Shown here: one piece after another, positions 1 through 12,400 of the stretch
How the letters are laid out: the number at the start of each line of letters is the position of its first letter
How positions within the stretch are numbered: position 1 is the stretch's first letter
Assembly (NCBI GenBank): GCA_020636095.1
Contig: JACJYN010000006.1
Location: 62,001 to 126,000, forward strand
Direction: 5' to 3'
DNA length: 64,000 nucleotides
From: Lewinellaceae bacterium
Lineage (GTDB): Bacteria > Bacteroidota > Bacteroidia > Chitinophagales > Saprospiraceae
The notes under the pieces: generated by a model
Databases searched by the model: none
Told to the model about the DNA's origin: nothing
The model's input: the letters and a program-made list of their open reading frames with translations, nothing else
Program-made: the position numbers and the translations under genes

Positions 1-2846
1 ACATCGTTGACGGTGGTGTTGTCACCATCATTGCAGGCATCGCCCGTCTGAGAAGTGATGTTGGGGTTGTTGTCGTCGCAATCCACATCGGCACAGACAC
101 CGTCGCCGTCCGCGTCCCCGATACCGGTACAGGTAGTAGGTGTCCCTGTGCAGTTGCAGTTGGCGTCGATTATATCGTTGATGGTGGTGTTGTCGCCATC
201 GTTGCAGGCATCGCCGGGCTGGGTGGTGATGTTGGGGTTGTTGTCGTCACAATCCACATCGGCGCAGAGGCCATCGCCATCGGCGTCCCCGATGCCGGGG
301 CAGGCAACCGGCGTACCGGTACAGTTGCAATTGGCGTCAATGGCATCATTGATGGTATTGGGGTTGCCGTCGTTACATAGGCTTCCAATGTTGGCCTGTA
401 GCACCGGACAGTCGAAGCTGACGGTTGAGGTGGCGTACTCGATGCACAGTTGCGGCGCCTCGGAAGCTGAGCCGTTGAAGGATTCCGCCACTCGCCGGCC
501 GTTCCCTTCGATTAAGAGGACAATCGAACTATTGGAGGAGTAGGAATTCCTGTCCACTATTTCCTGGATGATGGTGGACAGGTCAGGAGTCTGTTGCGCT
601 GTTCCGGCATCTCCTACGTTTTGCCATTCCGCAGGCGCCCATTGGACCAGGGCGTTGGTGCGGGGCCGTGTGCTCACATTCTGATAGGAGGCTAAAAAGC
701 CTCCCGGATTATCGTTGGCTTCCCCGGAAATGGTAAGGCTGCTGGGGTTGTCATTCTCGTTGTCTTCCGCTGTAAACTGGATGCTGGCGCTCACAATACG
801 GGCGCCCTGAGGTATGTTGAGGCCCTGGAACCTCAGGCCGATCACCTGGTCGCCCCGTCCGGGGTCGTTGGCCAGTTCCAGGTCGCTGCTGGTGAGGCTA
901 ACGTAACCGGATGCATGCTCCTCAGCATCATCATCCCCCTCGGTGATGCGGGAACAGCTAAGGATTACCTGAGCTCCGGGCGTACCTCCACCACAGCTAC
1001 AATCCAACTGAATGGTTTCCCCAATAGTGTTGGGGTTGCCGTCGTCACAGGCGTCGCCGGGCTGATAGGCGATGTTGGGGTCGTTATCATCACAATCCAT
1101 GTTGGCGCAGACGCCGTCGCCATCGGCGTCGCCAACGCCGGTGCAGGCAGTCGGCGTGCCGGCACAGTTGCAATTGGCGTCAATAACATCATCGATAGTC
1201 GTGGGGTCGCCATCGTCACAGGGGTCTCCGGGGTAGGTTGTAACATTGGGGTCCGGGTTGCAATCCAACTCGCTTTGCTCATAAATACCCATATCAATTT
1301 GTGGGCCCTGTGGGCGGGGCGTACCCCAGAAGTCCTGGAGTACGGGCACACTTACCCCGCGATCGATGCAGGGGCTGGTAGGCGCCAGGCGAAAAAAATC
1401 GGGCGCTGTTCTGACGGGGCTGACAAACTCAGGGTTACCCCAGAAACCATTGGGTTCGAAAAGCGGGTTGGCGTCCCGGTATTCCTGAAACGAAAGGCCG
1501 TCATAAACCTCTTGCGAACTGGAGGTTCCGAAGTAACAATTGTTGTCGAAAAGGATATCCGAGGTGATGACTCCATAGATTTTCTGATCCACCTGAGAGA
1601 AGTCAAAAATATTGTTTTTTAATTCTACCCGGCCCACATTGTCCGTAAAACGGATGAGATTACCGGTCCGGTTCATCGGGGCGATGACGTTGTTCCAGAT
1701 TTTGGTGTTGTCGGTATCGGATATCGACAGGCAATTGTGGCCGTTGCCGGCAATGACGTTGTTATACGCCCATACGTTGGCTACCCGGATGGACAAGTCA
1801 CCGTTGCCCTGATCAAAGGAATTGGAATAAATGAAGTTGTTTCTTACTTCGACGGTGTTCACCCACGGCTTGCTGAGCAATATTCCGGCTGCAAAAGAGT
1901 ATCGGATATCGTTCCCATCCAGTAGGATATGGGTGCCGGAGGTAATATCAATACCATCTTCTCCGGCCCGGATGATGGTGTTGTTTCGGATGATGATGTA
2001 GCCTTCCAGGTCGTAAGTGTTGTCGTGCTGATGGCAGGTGATGGCGTCTTCCAAATCTTGCGTAGTTGGGTTTTCGACCCAGCAGTCTTCGACTAAAACG
2101 TGCTTCAGCAGGTTGTTCGGCGACCCGTTGAGCAGGATTCCGTTGGTGCCGTAATCATAAACATATACATCTTTCAGCCAGATGTTTCCTCCACCTTCGG
2201 AAAAACGTACGGCGTTGGAGGCACAGTGGGTGACGTCCACATCCTTTATATTGACGTAGAAGATTCCGTCGCTGCGGTTGAGCCAGAGCATGTTGTTGCC
2301 CCCATTATCCACATGCAGGCCTTCCACAATGATGTAGTTATGCGAAAGGATAATGCCCCTGCTTCCCTGGCAATCTATTTTGGGCTTATCCGGGCTGCTG
2401 CCGTAAGCTCCGAAATAAACACAGTTGTTGTTATCCGGATCGGCCAGGTCAAAGGAGAGTGGCTGGCCCAGGACGGTTTCCTGAATGGTAATAGTACCTC
2501 CCGGGGCTCCGCCATTTTGAGGTTCCAGTGGCCCGTCCGTCCAGACGGCTCCTCTTTTGAGCAGAATGCTGTCTCCCGGCGCAAAGAAGGTGTCGTTCAC
2601 TTTGGATAGGGTTCGCCAGGGGCCGGTATTACCCCCCAGAAAGGAGCCGGCCAGGCCGGTGTTGTTGTCATTTCCATTCTGAGCATCCACATAATAGGTA
2701 GTTCCCAGGGATGCAGTACAGGCCAGGAAAAGTAGGCCTAAGGTTAACAGCGTTGTCCGGATTCGGGAAAGTGGCCCTGGAAAGGATTTCAGATAGCAAG
2801 GGTTTGGGAGAAATGTTTTGGTGTTGTGTGTTGCGTGCATATTCAT
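1..2846 (-). CDS. Giant secreted beta-helix / Cys-rich repeat protein, C-terminal part outside the window
   Basis: The reading frame is open from an ATG at 2844-2846, with an in-frame TAA six codons upstream, down to the left window edge, so the C-terminus is missing. The N-terminus has a basic stretch and then a hydrophobic segment (about residues 30-45) ending just before TTYYVDAQNG, which reads as an export signal. Domains in order: a right-handed parallel beta-helix (about 1260-2700), one MopE/TSP3-like Cys-rich repeat (about 960-1260), a DNRLRE-like beta-sandwich domain (about 400-960) and further Cys-rich repeats (1-400). The layout matches the head of the gene at 17415-26738, so I infer a similar protein with a type IX sorting domain beyond the edge. 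Beta-helix heads of this type often bind or cleave polysaccharide, but no catalytic residues could be assigned. The next gene upstream is 3476-17197, separated by a terminator. Confidence 0.85.
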   Translation of the reverse strand, partial: MNMHATHNTKTFLPNPCYLKSFPGPLSRIRTTLLTLGLLFLACTASLGTTYYVDAQNGNDNNTGLAGSFLGGNTGPWRTLSKVNDTFFAPGDSILLKRGAVWTDGPLEPQNGGAPGGTITIQETVLGQPLSFDLADPDNNNCVYFGAYGSSPDKPKIDCQGSRGIILSHNYIIVEGLHVDNGGNNMLWLNRSDGIFYVNIKDVDVTHCASNAVRFSEGGGNIWLKDVYVYDYGTNGILLNGSPNNLLKHVLVEDCWVENPTTQDLEDAITCHQHDNTYDLEGYIIIRNNTIIRAGEDGIDITSGTHILLDGNDIRYSFAAGILLSKPWVNTVEVRNNFIYSNSFDQGNGDLSIRVANVWAYNNVIAGNGHNCLSISDTDNTKIWNNVIAPMNRTGNLIRFTDNVGRVELKNNIFDFSQVDQKIYGVITSDILFDNNCYFGTSSSQEVYDGLSFQEYRDANPLFEPNGFWGNPEFVSPVRTAPDFFRLAPTSPCIDRGVSVPVLQDFWGTPRPQGPQIDMGIYEQSELDCNPDPNVTTYPGDPCDDGDPTTIDDVIDANCNCAGTPTACTGVGDADGDGVCANMDCDDNDPNIAYQPGDACDDGNPNTIGETIQLDCSCGGGTPGAQVILSCSRITEGDDDAEEHASGYVSLTSSDLELANDPGRGDQVIGLRFQGLNIPQGARIVSASIQFTAEDNENDNPSSLTISGEANDNPGGFLASYQNVSTRPRTNALVQWAPAEWQNVGDAGTAQQTPDLSTIIQEIVDRNSYSSNSSIVLLIEGNGRRVAESFNGSASEAPQLCIEYATSTVSFDCPVLQANIGSLCNDGNPNTINDAIDANCNCTGTPVACPGIGDADGDGLCADVDCDDNNPNITTQPGDACNDGDNTTINDIIDANCNCTGTPTTCTGIGDADGDGVCADVDCDDNNPNITSQTGDACNDGDNTTVND

Positions 2847-3241
2847 TTTGAAGCCCTGTGTTTATGGAATTTTTATTAATAAGTGTTGAAAAATAAAGCT
2901 CCCGAAAGGAACAGCCCTTTCGATGGTTGGACAAGCTCTAAGTCCAAATAGGCAATAACTATGCCAATCCTCCGTGTGTAGTGATTCAGTTGAGATGGGG
3001 CTTTTCATTCCCTGCATTTCCTTCCGGGTGGGATTATAGTGGAAAGAGTAGAGGGGTTTACAGGCAAGAAGTAAGGGGCGAATTTAAATATTTATTTTTT
3101 AAGAATAGAATGTTTTCATCTTTAATGATTGTTGGTACAGCGATGCTCGTCTTTTTACACACTCTTACTAATCCTGCATTTTGGCCAATTTTTTTGGCGC
3201 GAAATACGATAATCTTATCCGCTCAATAATCGGAAAAAAGA
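2847..3241. other. Intergenic region, presumed promoter/5' leader of the partial gene at 1-2846
   Basis: No gene is supported here. The AT-rich stretch next to the ATG at 2846 probably carries the promoter of the leftmost gene. A small hairpin with a 7-bp stem (CGAAAGG/CCTTTCG) lies near 2897-2915. An 82-codon open frame on the plus strand at 2981-3229 has no recognisable domain and is not called. I could not identify a convincing Bacteroidota promoter of the TTG/TAnnTTTG type. Confidence 0.4.
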
Positions 3242-3277
3242 AAAGGCTCAACCGCGATCTTACACGATTGAGCCTTT
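3242..3277 (-). terminator. Rho-independent terminator-like hairpin
   Basis: A 10-bp perfect inverted repeat (AAAGGCTCAA at 3242-3251 and TTGAGCCTTT at 3268-3277) has a 16-nt loop and, read on the minus strand, is followed by a T-rich tail (complement of the A-run at 3235-3244). It most likely ends transcription of the giant gene whose stop codon is at 3476. It is now about 200 bp from that stop because the 164-bp element at 3278-3441 lies between them. Confidence 0.7.
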
Positions 3278-3441
3278 AGAGCATGTTTGGAGGTGGTCGT
3301 TTGGGCTGCAAATGACCGCTTCTGGAACCTCACCTCGCCATTTTTTCGCCCCATAGCACCACTATGAAGCTCAAAAATAGCTTTGCGAGAACCCAAAATC
3401 GACCATTTTCGCTTCCAAAGCACCACCTCCAAACATGCTCT
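3278..3441. mobile_element. 164-bp MITE-like element with 19-bp perfect terminal inverted repeats
   Basis: The ends AGAGCATGTTTGGAGGTGG (3278-3296) and its exact reverse complement (3423-3441) bound a 164-bp segment with no credible gene inside; the 69-codon frame at 3223-3432 runs across its border. It sits exactly between the terminator hairpin at 3242-3277 and the stop region of the giant gene at 3476. A 21-bp sequence including the same terminus occurs at 41101-41121, where it abuts a truncated phosphatase fragment. This fits a non-autonomous transposable element or a palindromic intergenic repeat. No transposase was found in the window and no clear target-site duplication could be fixed. 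Confidence 0.6.
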
Positions 3442-3475
3442 TAGACAGGTAGGGTAAGTCCTGTTTACGTTACCT

Positions 3476-6400
3476 CTATTGCTTCATGATGACAAACTTT
3501 GACGATTGCATGGATTGCCCGACATAGAGTTGCAGGAAATACATTCCACCAGGCAAAGAAAGGTCCTCCAGCCTCAGTGTATTTTTACCGGATTGTACAT
3601 TTCGAAGCGAATTGAATACAATTCCGCCGTTCAGGCTCCTGATCTGGACCTGAGCCTGGCCCTCAACGGTACTGCTGAAAGATACCATTATCCGTTGATG
3701 AGCCGGGTTGGGGTGAATGGTGAGCGGGCTTAACATGCCTGCTCCGGAAGGCGGGGCATTTTTGCCATCGACGCCGGTTGTCGCCCCCGTACTGCCTGTT
3801 TTGCCCTCGCCTTTATCTGTTGGTTGAGCCCAACGCGATGCGGATGCAACAGGCGCATATTCAATGCATAACTCAGGCGCCTTGGCCGGAGAGCTGTCGA
3901 AGGCATCGGCCGTTCGCCTGCCAACCCCATCTATGATGATTGTGATCGAACTACCAGAGGAGAAACCACTACGGTTGACGATCTCCTGTATAATGGACGA
4001 AAGGTTAGGTGTTTGCTGTGCTGCTCCTGCATCATTCACGTTTAACCAGTCGACAGGCGTCCAGCCTACGGTGGCGTTGGTGCGAGGCCGGCTGCTTATG
4101 GCAAAGTCTGTGTCTGAAAAGGTATCGCTGTTATCACTGGCTTCACCATAAATGTTAATGTCACATGGGTTGATATTAGCCGTTTCATCAGCGGTAAACT
4201 GTATGTAGGCACTGCTGATAAGAGACCCTTGGGGTATGTTGAGATTATTAAACCTCATACCAATCGTCTGAGCGACATTCCTTGAGTCTGAAACCATATC
4301 GAGGTCGCCACTGGCCAAATTGACGGTTCCGAAAACTCGTTCTTCTCCATCATCACTGCTACTACTGATTTTGGAACAGCTGAGATGGATAGGCATACCT
4401 CCGCTACAACTACAATCTGATTGTATGGTTTCGCCGAAAGTGTTGGGGTCGCCATCGTTGCAAGCATCGCCTACCTGGCCAGTGATATTCGGGTCATTGT
4501 CATCGCAGTCCACATCGGCGCAGACGCCGTCGCCGTCGGCATCGCCGATCCCGGTGCAGGCGGTGGGCGTTCCGGCGCAGTTGCAATTGGCGTCGAGCTG
4601 GTCGTTGAGGGTGGTGTTGTCGCCATCGTTGCAAGCATCGCCTACCTGGCCAGTGATATTCGGGTCATTGTCATCGCAGTCCACATCGGCGCAGACGCCG
4701 TCGCCGTCGTTGTCGCCGATCCCGGTGCAGGCGGTGGGCGTTCCGGCGCAGTTGCAATTGGCGTCGAGCTGGTCGTTGAGGGTGGTGTTGTCGCCATCGT
4801 TGCAAGCATCGCCTACCTGGCCAGTGATATTCGGGTCATTGTCATCGCAGTCCACATCGGCGCAGACGCCGTCGCCGTCGTTGTCGCCGATCCCGGTGCA
4901 GGCGGTGGGCGTTCCGGCGCAGTTGCAATTGGCGTCGATCTGGTCGTTGAGGGTGGTATTGTCGCCATCGTTGCAAGCATCGCCTACCTGGCCAGTGATA
5001 TTCGGGTCATTGTCATCGCAGTCCACATCGGCGCAGACGCCGTCGCCGTCGTTGTCGCCGATTCCGGTGCAGGCGGTGGGCGTTCCGGCGCAGTTGCAAT
5101 TGTCGTCGATCTGGTCGTTGAAGGTGGTATTGTCGCCATCGTTGCAAGCATCGCCTACCTGGCCAGTGATATTCGGGTCGTTGTCATCGCAGTCCACATC
5201 GGCGCAGACGCCGTCGCCGTCGTTGTCGCCGATTCCGGTGCAGGCGGTGGGCGTTCCGGCGCAGTTGCAATTGTCGTCGATCTGGTCGTTGAAGGTGGTA
5301 TTGTCGCCATCGTTGCAAGCATCGCCTACCTGGCCAGTGATATTCGGGTCGTTGTCATCGCAGTCCACATCGGCGCAGACGCCGTCGCCGTCGTTGTCGC
5401 CGATTCCGGTGCAGGCGGTGGGCGTCCCGGCGCAGTTGCAATTGTCGTCGATCTGGTCGTTGAAGGTGGTATTGTCGCCATCGTTGCAAGCATCGCCTAC
5501 CTGGCCAGTGATATTCGGGTCGTTGTCATCGCAGTCCACATCGGCGCAGACGCCGTCGCCGTCGGCATCGCCGATACCGGTGCAGGCGGTGGGCGTTCCG
5601 GCGCAGTTGCAATTGTCGTCGATCTGGTCGTTGAGGGTGGTATTGTCGCCATCGTTGCAAGCATCGCCTACCTGGCCAGTGATATTCGGGTCGTTGTCAT
5701 CGCAGTCCACATCGGCGCAGACGCCGTCGCCGTCGGCATCGCCGATACCGGTGCAGGCGGTGGGCGTTCCGGCGCAGTTGCAATTGTCGTCGATCTGGTC
5801 GTTGAGGGTGGTATTGTCGCCATCGTTGCAAGCATCGCCTACCTGGCCAGTGATATTCGGGTCGTTGTCATCGCAGTCCACATCGGCGCAGACGCCGTCG
5901 CCGTCGGCATCGCCGATCCCGGTGCAGGCGGTGGGCGTTCCGGCGCAGTTGCAATTGGCGTCGAGCTGGTCGTTGAGGGTGGTATTGTCGCCATCGTTGC
6001 AGGCGTCGCCTACCTGGCCAGTGATATTCGGGTCGTTGTCATCGCAGTCCACATCGGCGCAGACGCCGTCGCCGTCGGCATCGCCGATCCCGGTGCAGGC
6101 GGTGGGCGTTCCGGCGCAGTTGCAATTGTCGTCGAGCTGGTCGTTGAGGGTGGTATTGTCGCCATCGTTGCAGGCGTCGCCTACCTGGCCAGTGATATTC
6201 GGGTCGTTGTCATCGCAGTCCACATCGGCGCAGACGCCGTCGCCGTCGGCATCGCCGATCCCGGTGCAGGCGGTGGGCGTTCCGGCGCAGTTGCAGTTGT
6301 CGTCGAGCTGGTCGTTGAGGGTGGTATTGTCGTCATCGTTGCAGGCGTCGCCGATGTTGGCGTCAAAGGCCGGGCAATCATATTCCGGGAGCGGGATATA

Positions 6401-9400
6401 ATACTGGACACACAGGTTGGGCGCCATGTCGGGGAATGCATCAAAGGCCTCAGCTGTCCGGTTACCGGCGCCATCGATTATGATAGCTATAGAGCTATTC
6501 AAGCTGTATCCGTCCCGGTTTACGATTTCCTGAATGATGGAGGAAATATCTGTGGTTAGCTGTGCGGCTCCGGCACTGCCGATGGAGCCCCAGTCCGGTG
6601 GTGTCCAATTTACGGTGGCACTCGTCCGGGGGCGGCTGCTAATATCAAAGCTGGCGTTTGAAAATGTACTGCTGTTATCGCTGGCCTGGCCGTAAATGGT
6701 GAGGCTTGAAGGATTCACATTGCGGGTCTCATCCGCCGTAAACTGTATATGAGCACTGGTTACGGTAGCACCCTGAGGAATATTGAGGCCGGTGAATCTC
6801 AGCCCCACTGTTTGATCCCCCTCGTTGGGGTCGTTGATCAACTCAATATCGCTACTGGACAGATCAATCGTTCCGGACGAGTTCTCTTCAGCATCGTCAC
6901 TAGAGGTATTGACCCGGGAGCAGGTAGTAGAAAGGGGAATACCCCCGCCGCAGCTGCAATCGGCTTGAATGGTTTCATTAATGGTTTGAGGATTGCCATC
7001 ATCGCAGGATTCACCAGGCTGGCTGGCAATATTGGGGTCATTGTCATCACAATCCACATCAGCGCAGATGCCATCGCCATCGGCATCGCCGATGCTATAG
7101 CAAGCGGTAGGTGTGCCGGTACAGTTACAATTGCCGTCAATGATATCATTGAGGGTAGTATTGTCGCCATCATCGCAAGCATCGCCGATATTAGCCTGTT
7201 GGGCCGGGCAATCATAGGTGGGGGCCGGAATGAAATATTCGACACACAATTCAGGCGCACCGGAAGGATTGCCATCGAAAGCCTCAGCGGTCCGTCGGCC
7301 AATACCTTCAATGATAATGACGACGGAGCTACCGGAAGTATATCCGTTGCGATTGACAACCTCCTGAAGGATAGCGGAAAGGTCAGGCGTTTGCTCGGCT
7401 GCTCCGGCGGCGCCCACGGTAGCCCAGTCTGCCGGCATCCAGGCTATTGAATTGCTGGTGCGAGGCCTGCCGGTTATATCGAAATCACTGGTGCTAAAAG
7501 TAGGTGCATTATCGGTGGCCTGGCCGTATATGGTTAGGTTGCAGGGGTTCTCATTGCGAACTTCATCAACCATGAATTGTATATAGGCGCTGCTAATGGT
7601 TGCCCCTTGAGGAATATTTAGGCCTGTAAACCTCATTCCCACCGTTTGAATACCTTGAGAGGGGTCATTAGCCATTTCAAGGTCACTGCTGTTGATTTCT
7701 ACCGTTCCGGAATTTTGCTCCTCGGCGTCATCGCTGCTACTGTTTACGCTGGAACAGGCCATGCTCAATGACATACCGCCGGCACAACTGCAATCTGTCT
7801 GTATGGTTTCACCGAAAGTATTCGGGTTGCCATCATCACAGGCATCGCCGGCCTGGGTGATAATGTTGGGGTCGTTGTCGTCACAATCTACATCGGCGCA
7901 GACGCCGTCGCCGTCCGCATCGCCGATACCGGTGCAGGCGGTGGGTGTCCCGGCGCAGTTGCAGTTGGCGTCGAGCTGGTCGTTGAAGGTGGTGTTGTCG
8001 CCATCGTCGCAGGCGTCGCCTACCTGGCTGGTATTGTCCGGGTCGTTGTCATCGCAGTCCACATCGGCGCAGACGCCGTCGCCGTCGTTGTCGCCGATAC
8101 CGGTGCAGGCGGTGGGTGTCCCGGCGCAGTTGCAGTTGGCGTCGAGCTGGTCGTTGAAGGTGGTGTTGTCGCCATCGTTGCAGGCGTCGCCTACCTGGCT
8201 GGTATTGTCCGGGTCGTTGTCATCGCAGTCCACATCGGCGCAGACGCCGTCGCCGTCGTTGTCGCCGATGCCGGTGCAGGCGGTGGGTGTCCCGGCGCAG
8301 TTGCAGTTGGCGTCGAGCTGGTCGTTGAAGGTGGTGTTGTCGCCATCGTTGCAGGCGTCGCCTACCTGGCTGGTATTGTTCGGGTCGTTGTCATCACAGT
8401 CCACATCGGCGCAGACGCCGTCGCCGTCGGCATCGCCGATACCGGTGCAGGCGGTGGGTGTCCCGGCGCAGTTGCAGTTGGCGTCGAGCTGGTCGTTGAA
8501 GGTGGTGTTGTCGCCATCGTTGCAGGCGTCGCCTACCTGGCTGGTATTGTCCGGGTCGTTGTCATCGCAGTCCACATCGGCGCAGACGCCGTCGCCGTCG
8601 TTGTCGCCGATGCCGGTGCAGGCGGTGGGTGTCCCGGCGCAGTTGCAGTTGGCGTCGAGCTGGTCGTTGAAGGTGGTGTTGTCGCCATCGTTGCAGGCGT
8701 CGCCTACCTGGCTGGTATTGTCCGGGTCGTTGTCATCGCAGTCCACATCGGCGCAGACGCCGTCGCCGTCGTTGTCGCCGATGCCGGTGCAGGCGGTGGG
8801 TGCGCCGGCGCAGTTGCAGTTGGCGTCGATCTGGTCGTTGAAGGTGGTGTTGTCGCCATCGTTGCAGGCGTCGCCAATCTGGTCTGTGATATTGGGGTCG
8901 TTGTCATCGCAGTCCACATCGGCGCAGACGCCGTCGCCGTCGTTGTCGCCGATGCCGGTGCAGGCGGTGGGTGCGCCGGTACAGTTGCAGTTGGCGTCGA
9001 TCTGGTCGTTGAAGGTGGTGTTGTCGCCATCGTTGCAGGCGTCGCCAATCTGGTCTGTGATATTGGGGTCGTTGTCATCGCAGTCCACATCGGCGCAGAC
9101 GCCGTCGCCGTCGTTGTCGCCGATGCCGGTGCAGGCGGTGGGTGCGCCGGTACAGTTGCAGTTGGCGTCGATCTGGTCGTTGAAAGTGGTGTTGTCGCCA
9201 TCGTTGCAGGCGTCGCCTACCTGGTCTGTGATATTGGGGTCGTTGTCATCGCAGTCCACATCGGCGCAGACGCCGTCGCCGTCGTTGTCGCCGATACCGG
9301 TGCAGGTAGTGGGCGTTCCGGCGCAGTTGCAGTTGTCGTCGAGCTGGTCGTTGAGGGTGGTGTTGTCGCCATCGTTGCAGGCGTCGCCGATATTGGCCTG

Positions 9401-12400
9401 TAAGGCCGGGCAGTCATAAGTGGGAGATGGCATGTAGTATTCAACACATAACTCGGGCGCACTGGCAGGAGCGCCATCGAAAGATTCGGCGGTCCTTGAT
9501 CCGGCGCCTTCTATGATAATTGCGATGGAACTGCTGGGAGTATACCCACTGCGATTGACAATCTCCTGAATGATAACAGAGAGATCAGGGGTTTGCTGGG
9601 CGGCCCCGGCGCTGCCAACTGAGGTCCAATTTGCGGGTGTCCAGAGAACTGTGTTATTGGTGCGCGGCCGGCCGGTAATATCAAAATCATCCCCAGTGAA
9701 GGTAGAGGCATTATCACTGGCCTGGCCGTAAACATTTAGGTTACAGGGGTTGACATTGCGGGTTTCATCAGCCGTAAATTGCAGATAAGCCTGGATGATG
9801 GTTGCTCCCTGTGGAATATCGAGGTTATTGAACCTCATCCCGACGGTTTGAGCGCCTTGTGAAGGATCTTCGACCAATTCCAGGTCACTGCTATTGAGGT
9901 CTGTAATGCCGGAATTTTGCTGTTCCGCATCATCGTTGCTGCTGCCGACCCGGGAACAAGTCGTGATTGGCCCTACCCCTCCACTGCAGCTACAATCCAA
10001 CTGGATGGTTTCTCCTATCGTATTGGGGTTGCCGTCGTCACAGGCGTCGCCTACCTGAGTGGTAATATTGGGGTTGTTGTCATCGCAGTCGACGTTGGCG
10101 CAAATACCGTCGCCGTCGTTATCGCCGATACCGGTGCAAGCAGTAGGCGTTCCAATACAGTTGCAATTGGCGTCGAGCACATCATTGAGGGTGGTGTTGT
10201 CGCCATCGTTGCAGGCATCGCCTGCCTGGGCGGTGATATTGGGGTCGTTGTCATCACAATCTACATCGGCGCAGATGCCGTCGCCGTCGTTATCGCCAAT
10301 GCCGGTGCAGGCGGTGGGCGTTCCGGCGCAATTGCAATTGTTGTCGAGCCTATCATCGATGGTGGTGTTATCCCCATCATTGCAGGCATCGCCGATCTGA
10401 TTGGTATTGTCGGGGTCGTTATCGTCACAGTCGACATCAGCGCAAACACCATCGTTGTCGGCATCGCCGATACCGGTACAAGCGGTGGGCGTCCCGGCGC
10501 AGTTGCAGTTGGCGTCGAGTTGGTCATTAAGGGTGGTGTTGTCGCCATCGTTGCAGGCATCGCCTACCTGGGATGTGTTATTGGGGTCATTATCGTCACA
10601 GTCCGTATCGGCGCAGATGCCATCACCATCCGCATCGCCGATACCGGTACAGGCGGTGGGGACGCCGATACAGTTGCAATTATTGTCGAGGGCATCATCG
10701 AGGGTGGTATTGTCTCCATCATCACAGGCATCGCCAATCTGATTGGTATTATTGGCGTCGTTATCGTTACAGTCTGTATCGGCGCAGATGCCATCGCTGT
10801 CTGCATCGCCAATACCGGTGCAGGCAGTGGGCGTGCCTACGCAGTTGCAGTTGTTGTCGAGCTGATCGTTGAGGGTGGTATTGTCGCCATCATCGCAGGC
10901 ATCGCCGGGCTGATGGGTGTTATCAGGATCGTTGTCATCACAGTCCGTATCTGCACAGATACCGTCGCCGTCCGCATCGCCAATACCGGTACAGGCGGTG
11001 GGGGTACCGGTGCACTGGCAATTGTCGTCGATGGCGTCATTGAGCGTGGTATTGTCCCCGTCATCGCAGGGGTCGCCCATGTCGGCCTGAAGAACCAGGC
11101 AATCGGGAGGCGGAATATAGTATTCGATACACAATTCAGGTGCATTGGCAGGAGCGCCATCGAAAGATTCGGCGGTCCGCCGGCCTACCCCGTCAATGAT
11201 GATGGCGATGGAACTACTGGAAGAATAACCGGGCCGATTGATGATCTCCTGAATGACGTTGGAAATGTCCGGCGTTTGCTGGGCGGCTCCGGCATTGCCA
11301 ACGGAAGTCCAGTCGGCGGGTGACCAGGCTACCACATTGCTGGTGCGCGGCCTGCTGGTAATATCGAAATCATTACCAGTGAATGTAGTGGCATTATCAC
11401 TGTCCTGGCCGTAAATATTGAGATTACAGGGGTTGATGTTTCTGGTTTCGTCTACGGTGAATTGAATGCGTGCACTGGTGACGACTGCACCCTGGGGAAT
11501 ATCAAGGTTATTGAACCTAATACCAATGGTTTGAATACCCTGAGTAGGATCTTCGGATAATTCCAGGTCACTGCTAAATACATCCATCCTACCAGAGCCA
11601 TCTTCTTCTGCTCCATCGTTGCCGTTTGCGACCATAGAGCAGCGGGTGGTGGGCGTAATGCCTCCGCCGCACTGGCAATTCGGCTGGATACGCTCACCAA
11701 AGGTATCGGGATTGCCATCATCGCAAATATCTCCAACCTGAGCAGTGATATTGGGGTCATTGTCATCACAGTCTACATCGGCGCAGATGCCGTCGTTGTC
11801 GGCATCGCCGATACCGGTGCAGGCAGTGGGCGTGCCGGCGCAATTGCAGTTGGCGTCGAGCATATCGTTGAGGGTAGTGTTGTCGCCATCATCACAGGTG
11901 TCGCCGGGTTGGTTGGTATTGTTCGGGTCGTTGTCGTCGCAATCTACATCTGTGCAGATACCGTCATTATCGGCATCACCGATACCGGTACAGGCAGTAG
12001 GGGTTCCCGCGCAATTGCAGTTGGCGTCGAGAACATCGTTGAGGGTGGTATTGTCGCCGTCGTCACAGGCATCGCCGATCTGGGTGGTAATGTTGGGGTT
12101 GTTGTCATCGCAATCTACATCAGCGCAAATGCCGTCGTTGTCGGCATCGCCGATGCCGGTGCAGGCAGTAGGCGTGCCGGTGCAGTTGCAGTTGGTGTCG
12201 AGGAGGTCATTTATGGTGGTATTGTCGCCGTCGTCACAGGCATCGCCGGGTTGGTTGGTATTGCTCGGGTCGTTGTCGTCACAATCCACATCGGCGCAGA
12301 TGCCGTCGTTGTCGGCATCGCCGATGCCGGTGCAGGCGGTAGGGGCGCCGGTACAGTTGCAATTGGCGTCAATCGTGTCGTTGAGGGTGGTGTTGTCCCC

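Noticed and set aside
3223..3432. 69-codon minus-strand frame over the MITE-like element
   Set aside because: It crosses one end of the inverted-repeat element and the terminator hairpin and has no recognisable features.
4320..6559. Two long overlapping plus-strand open frames (about 700 codons each) opposite the repeat array
   Set aside because: They follow from a 171-bp period divisible by three, which keeps any stop-free frame open through the array. The translations are low-complexity (SQSTSAQTPSPS, GAGGGRSGAVAI) and there are no start signals.
4395..9306. CRISPR array
   Set aside because: Regular spacing was considered, but units are contiguous 171-bp coding repeats without unique spacers, and no cas genes are present.
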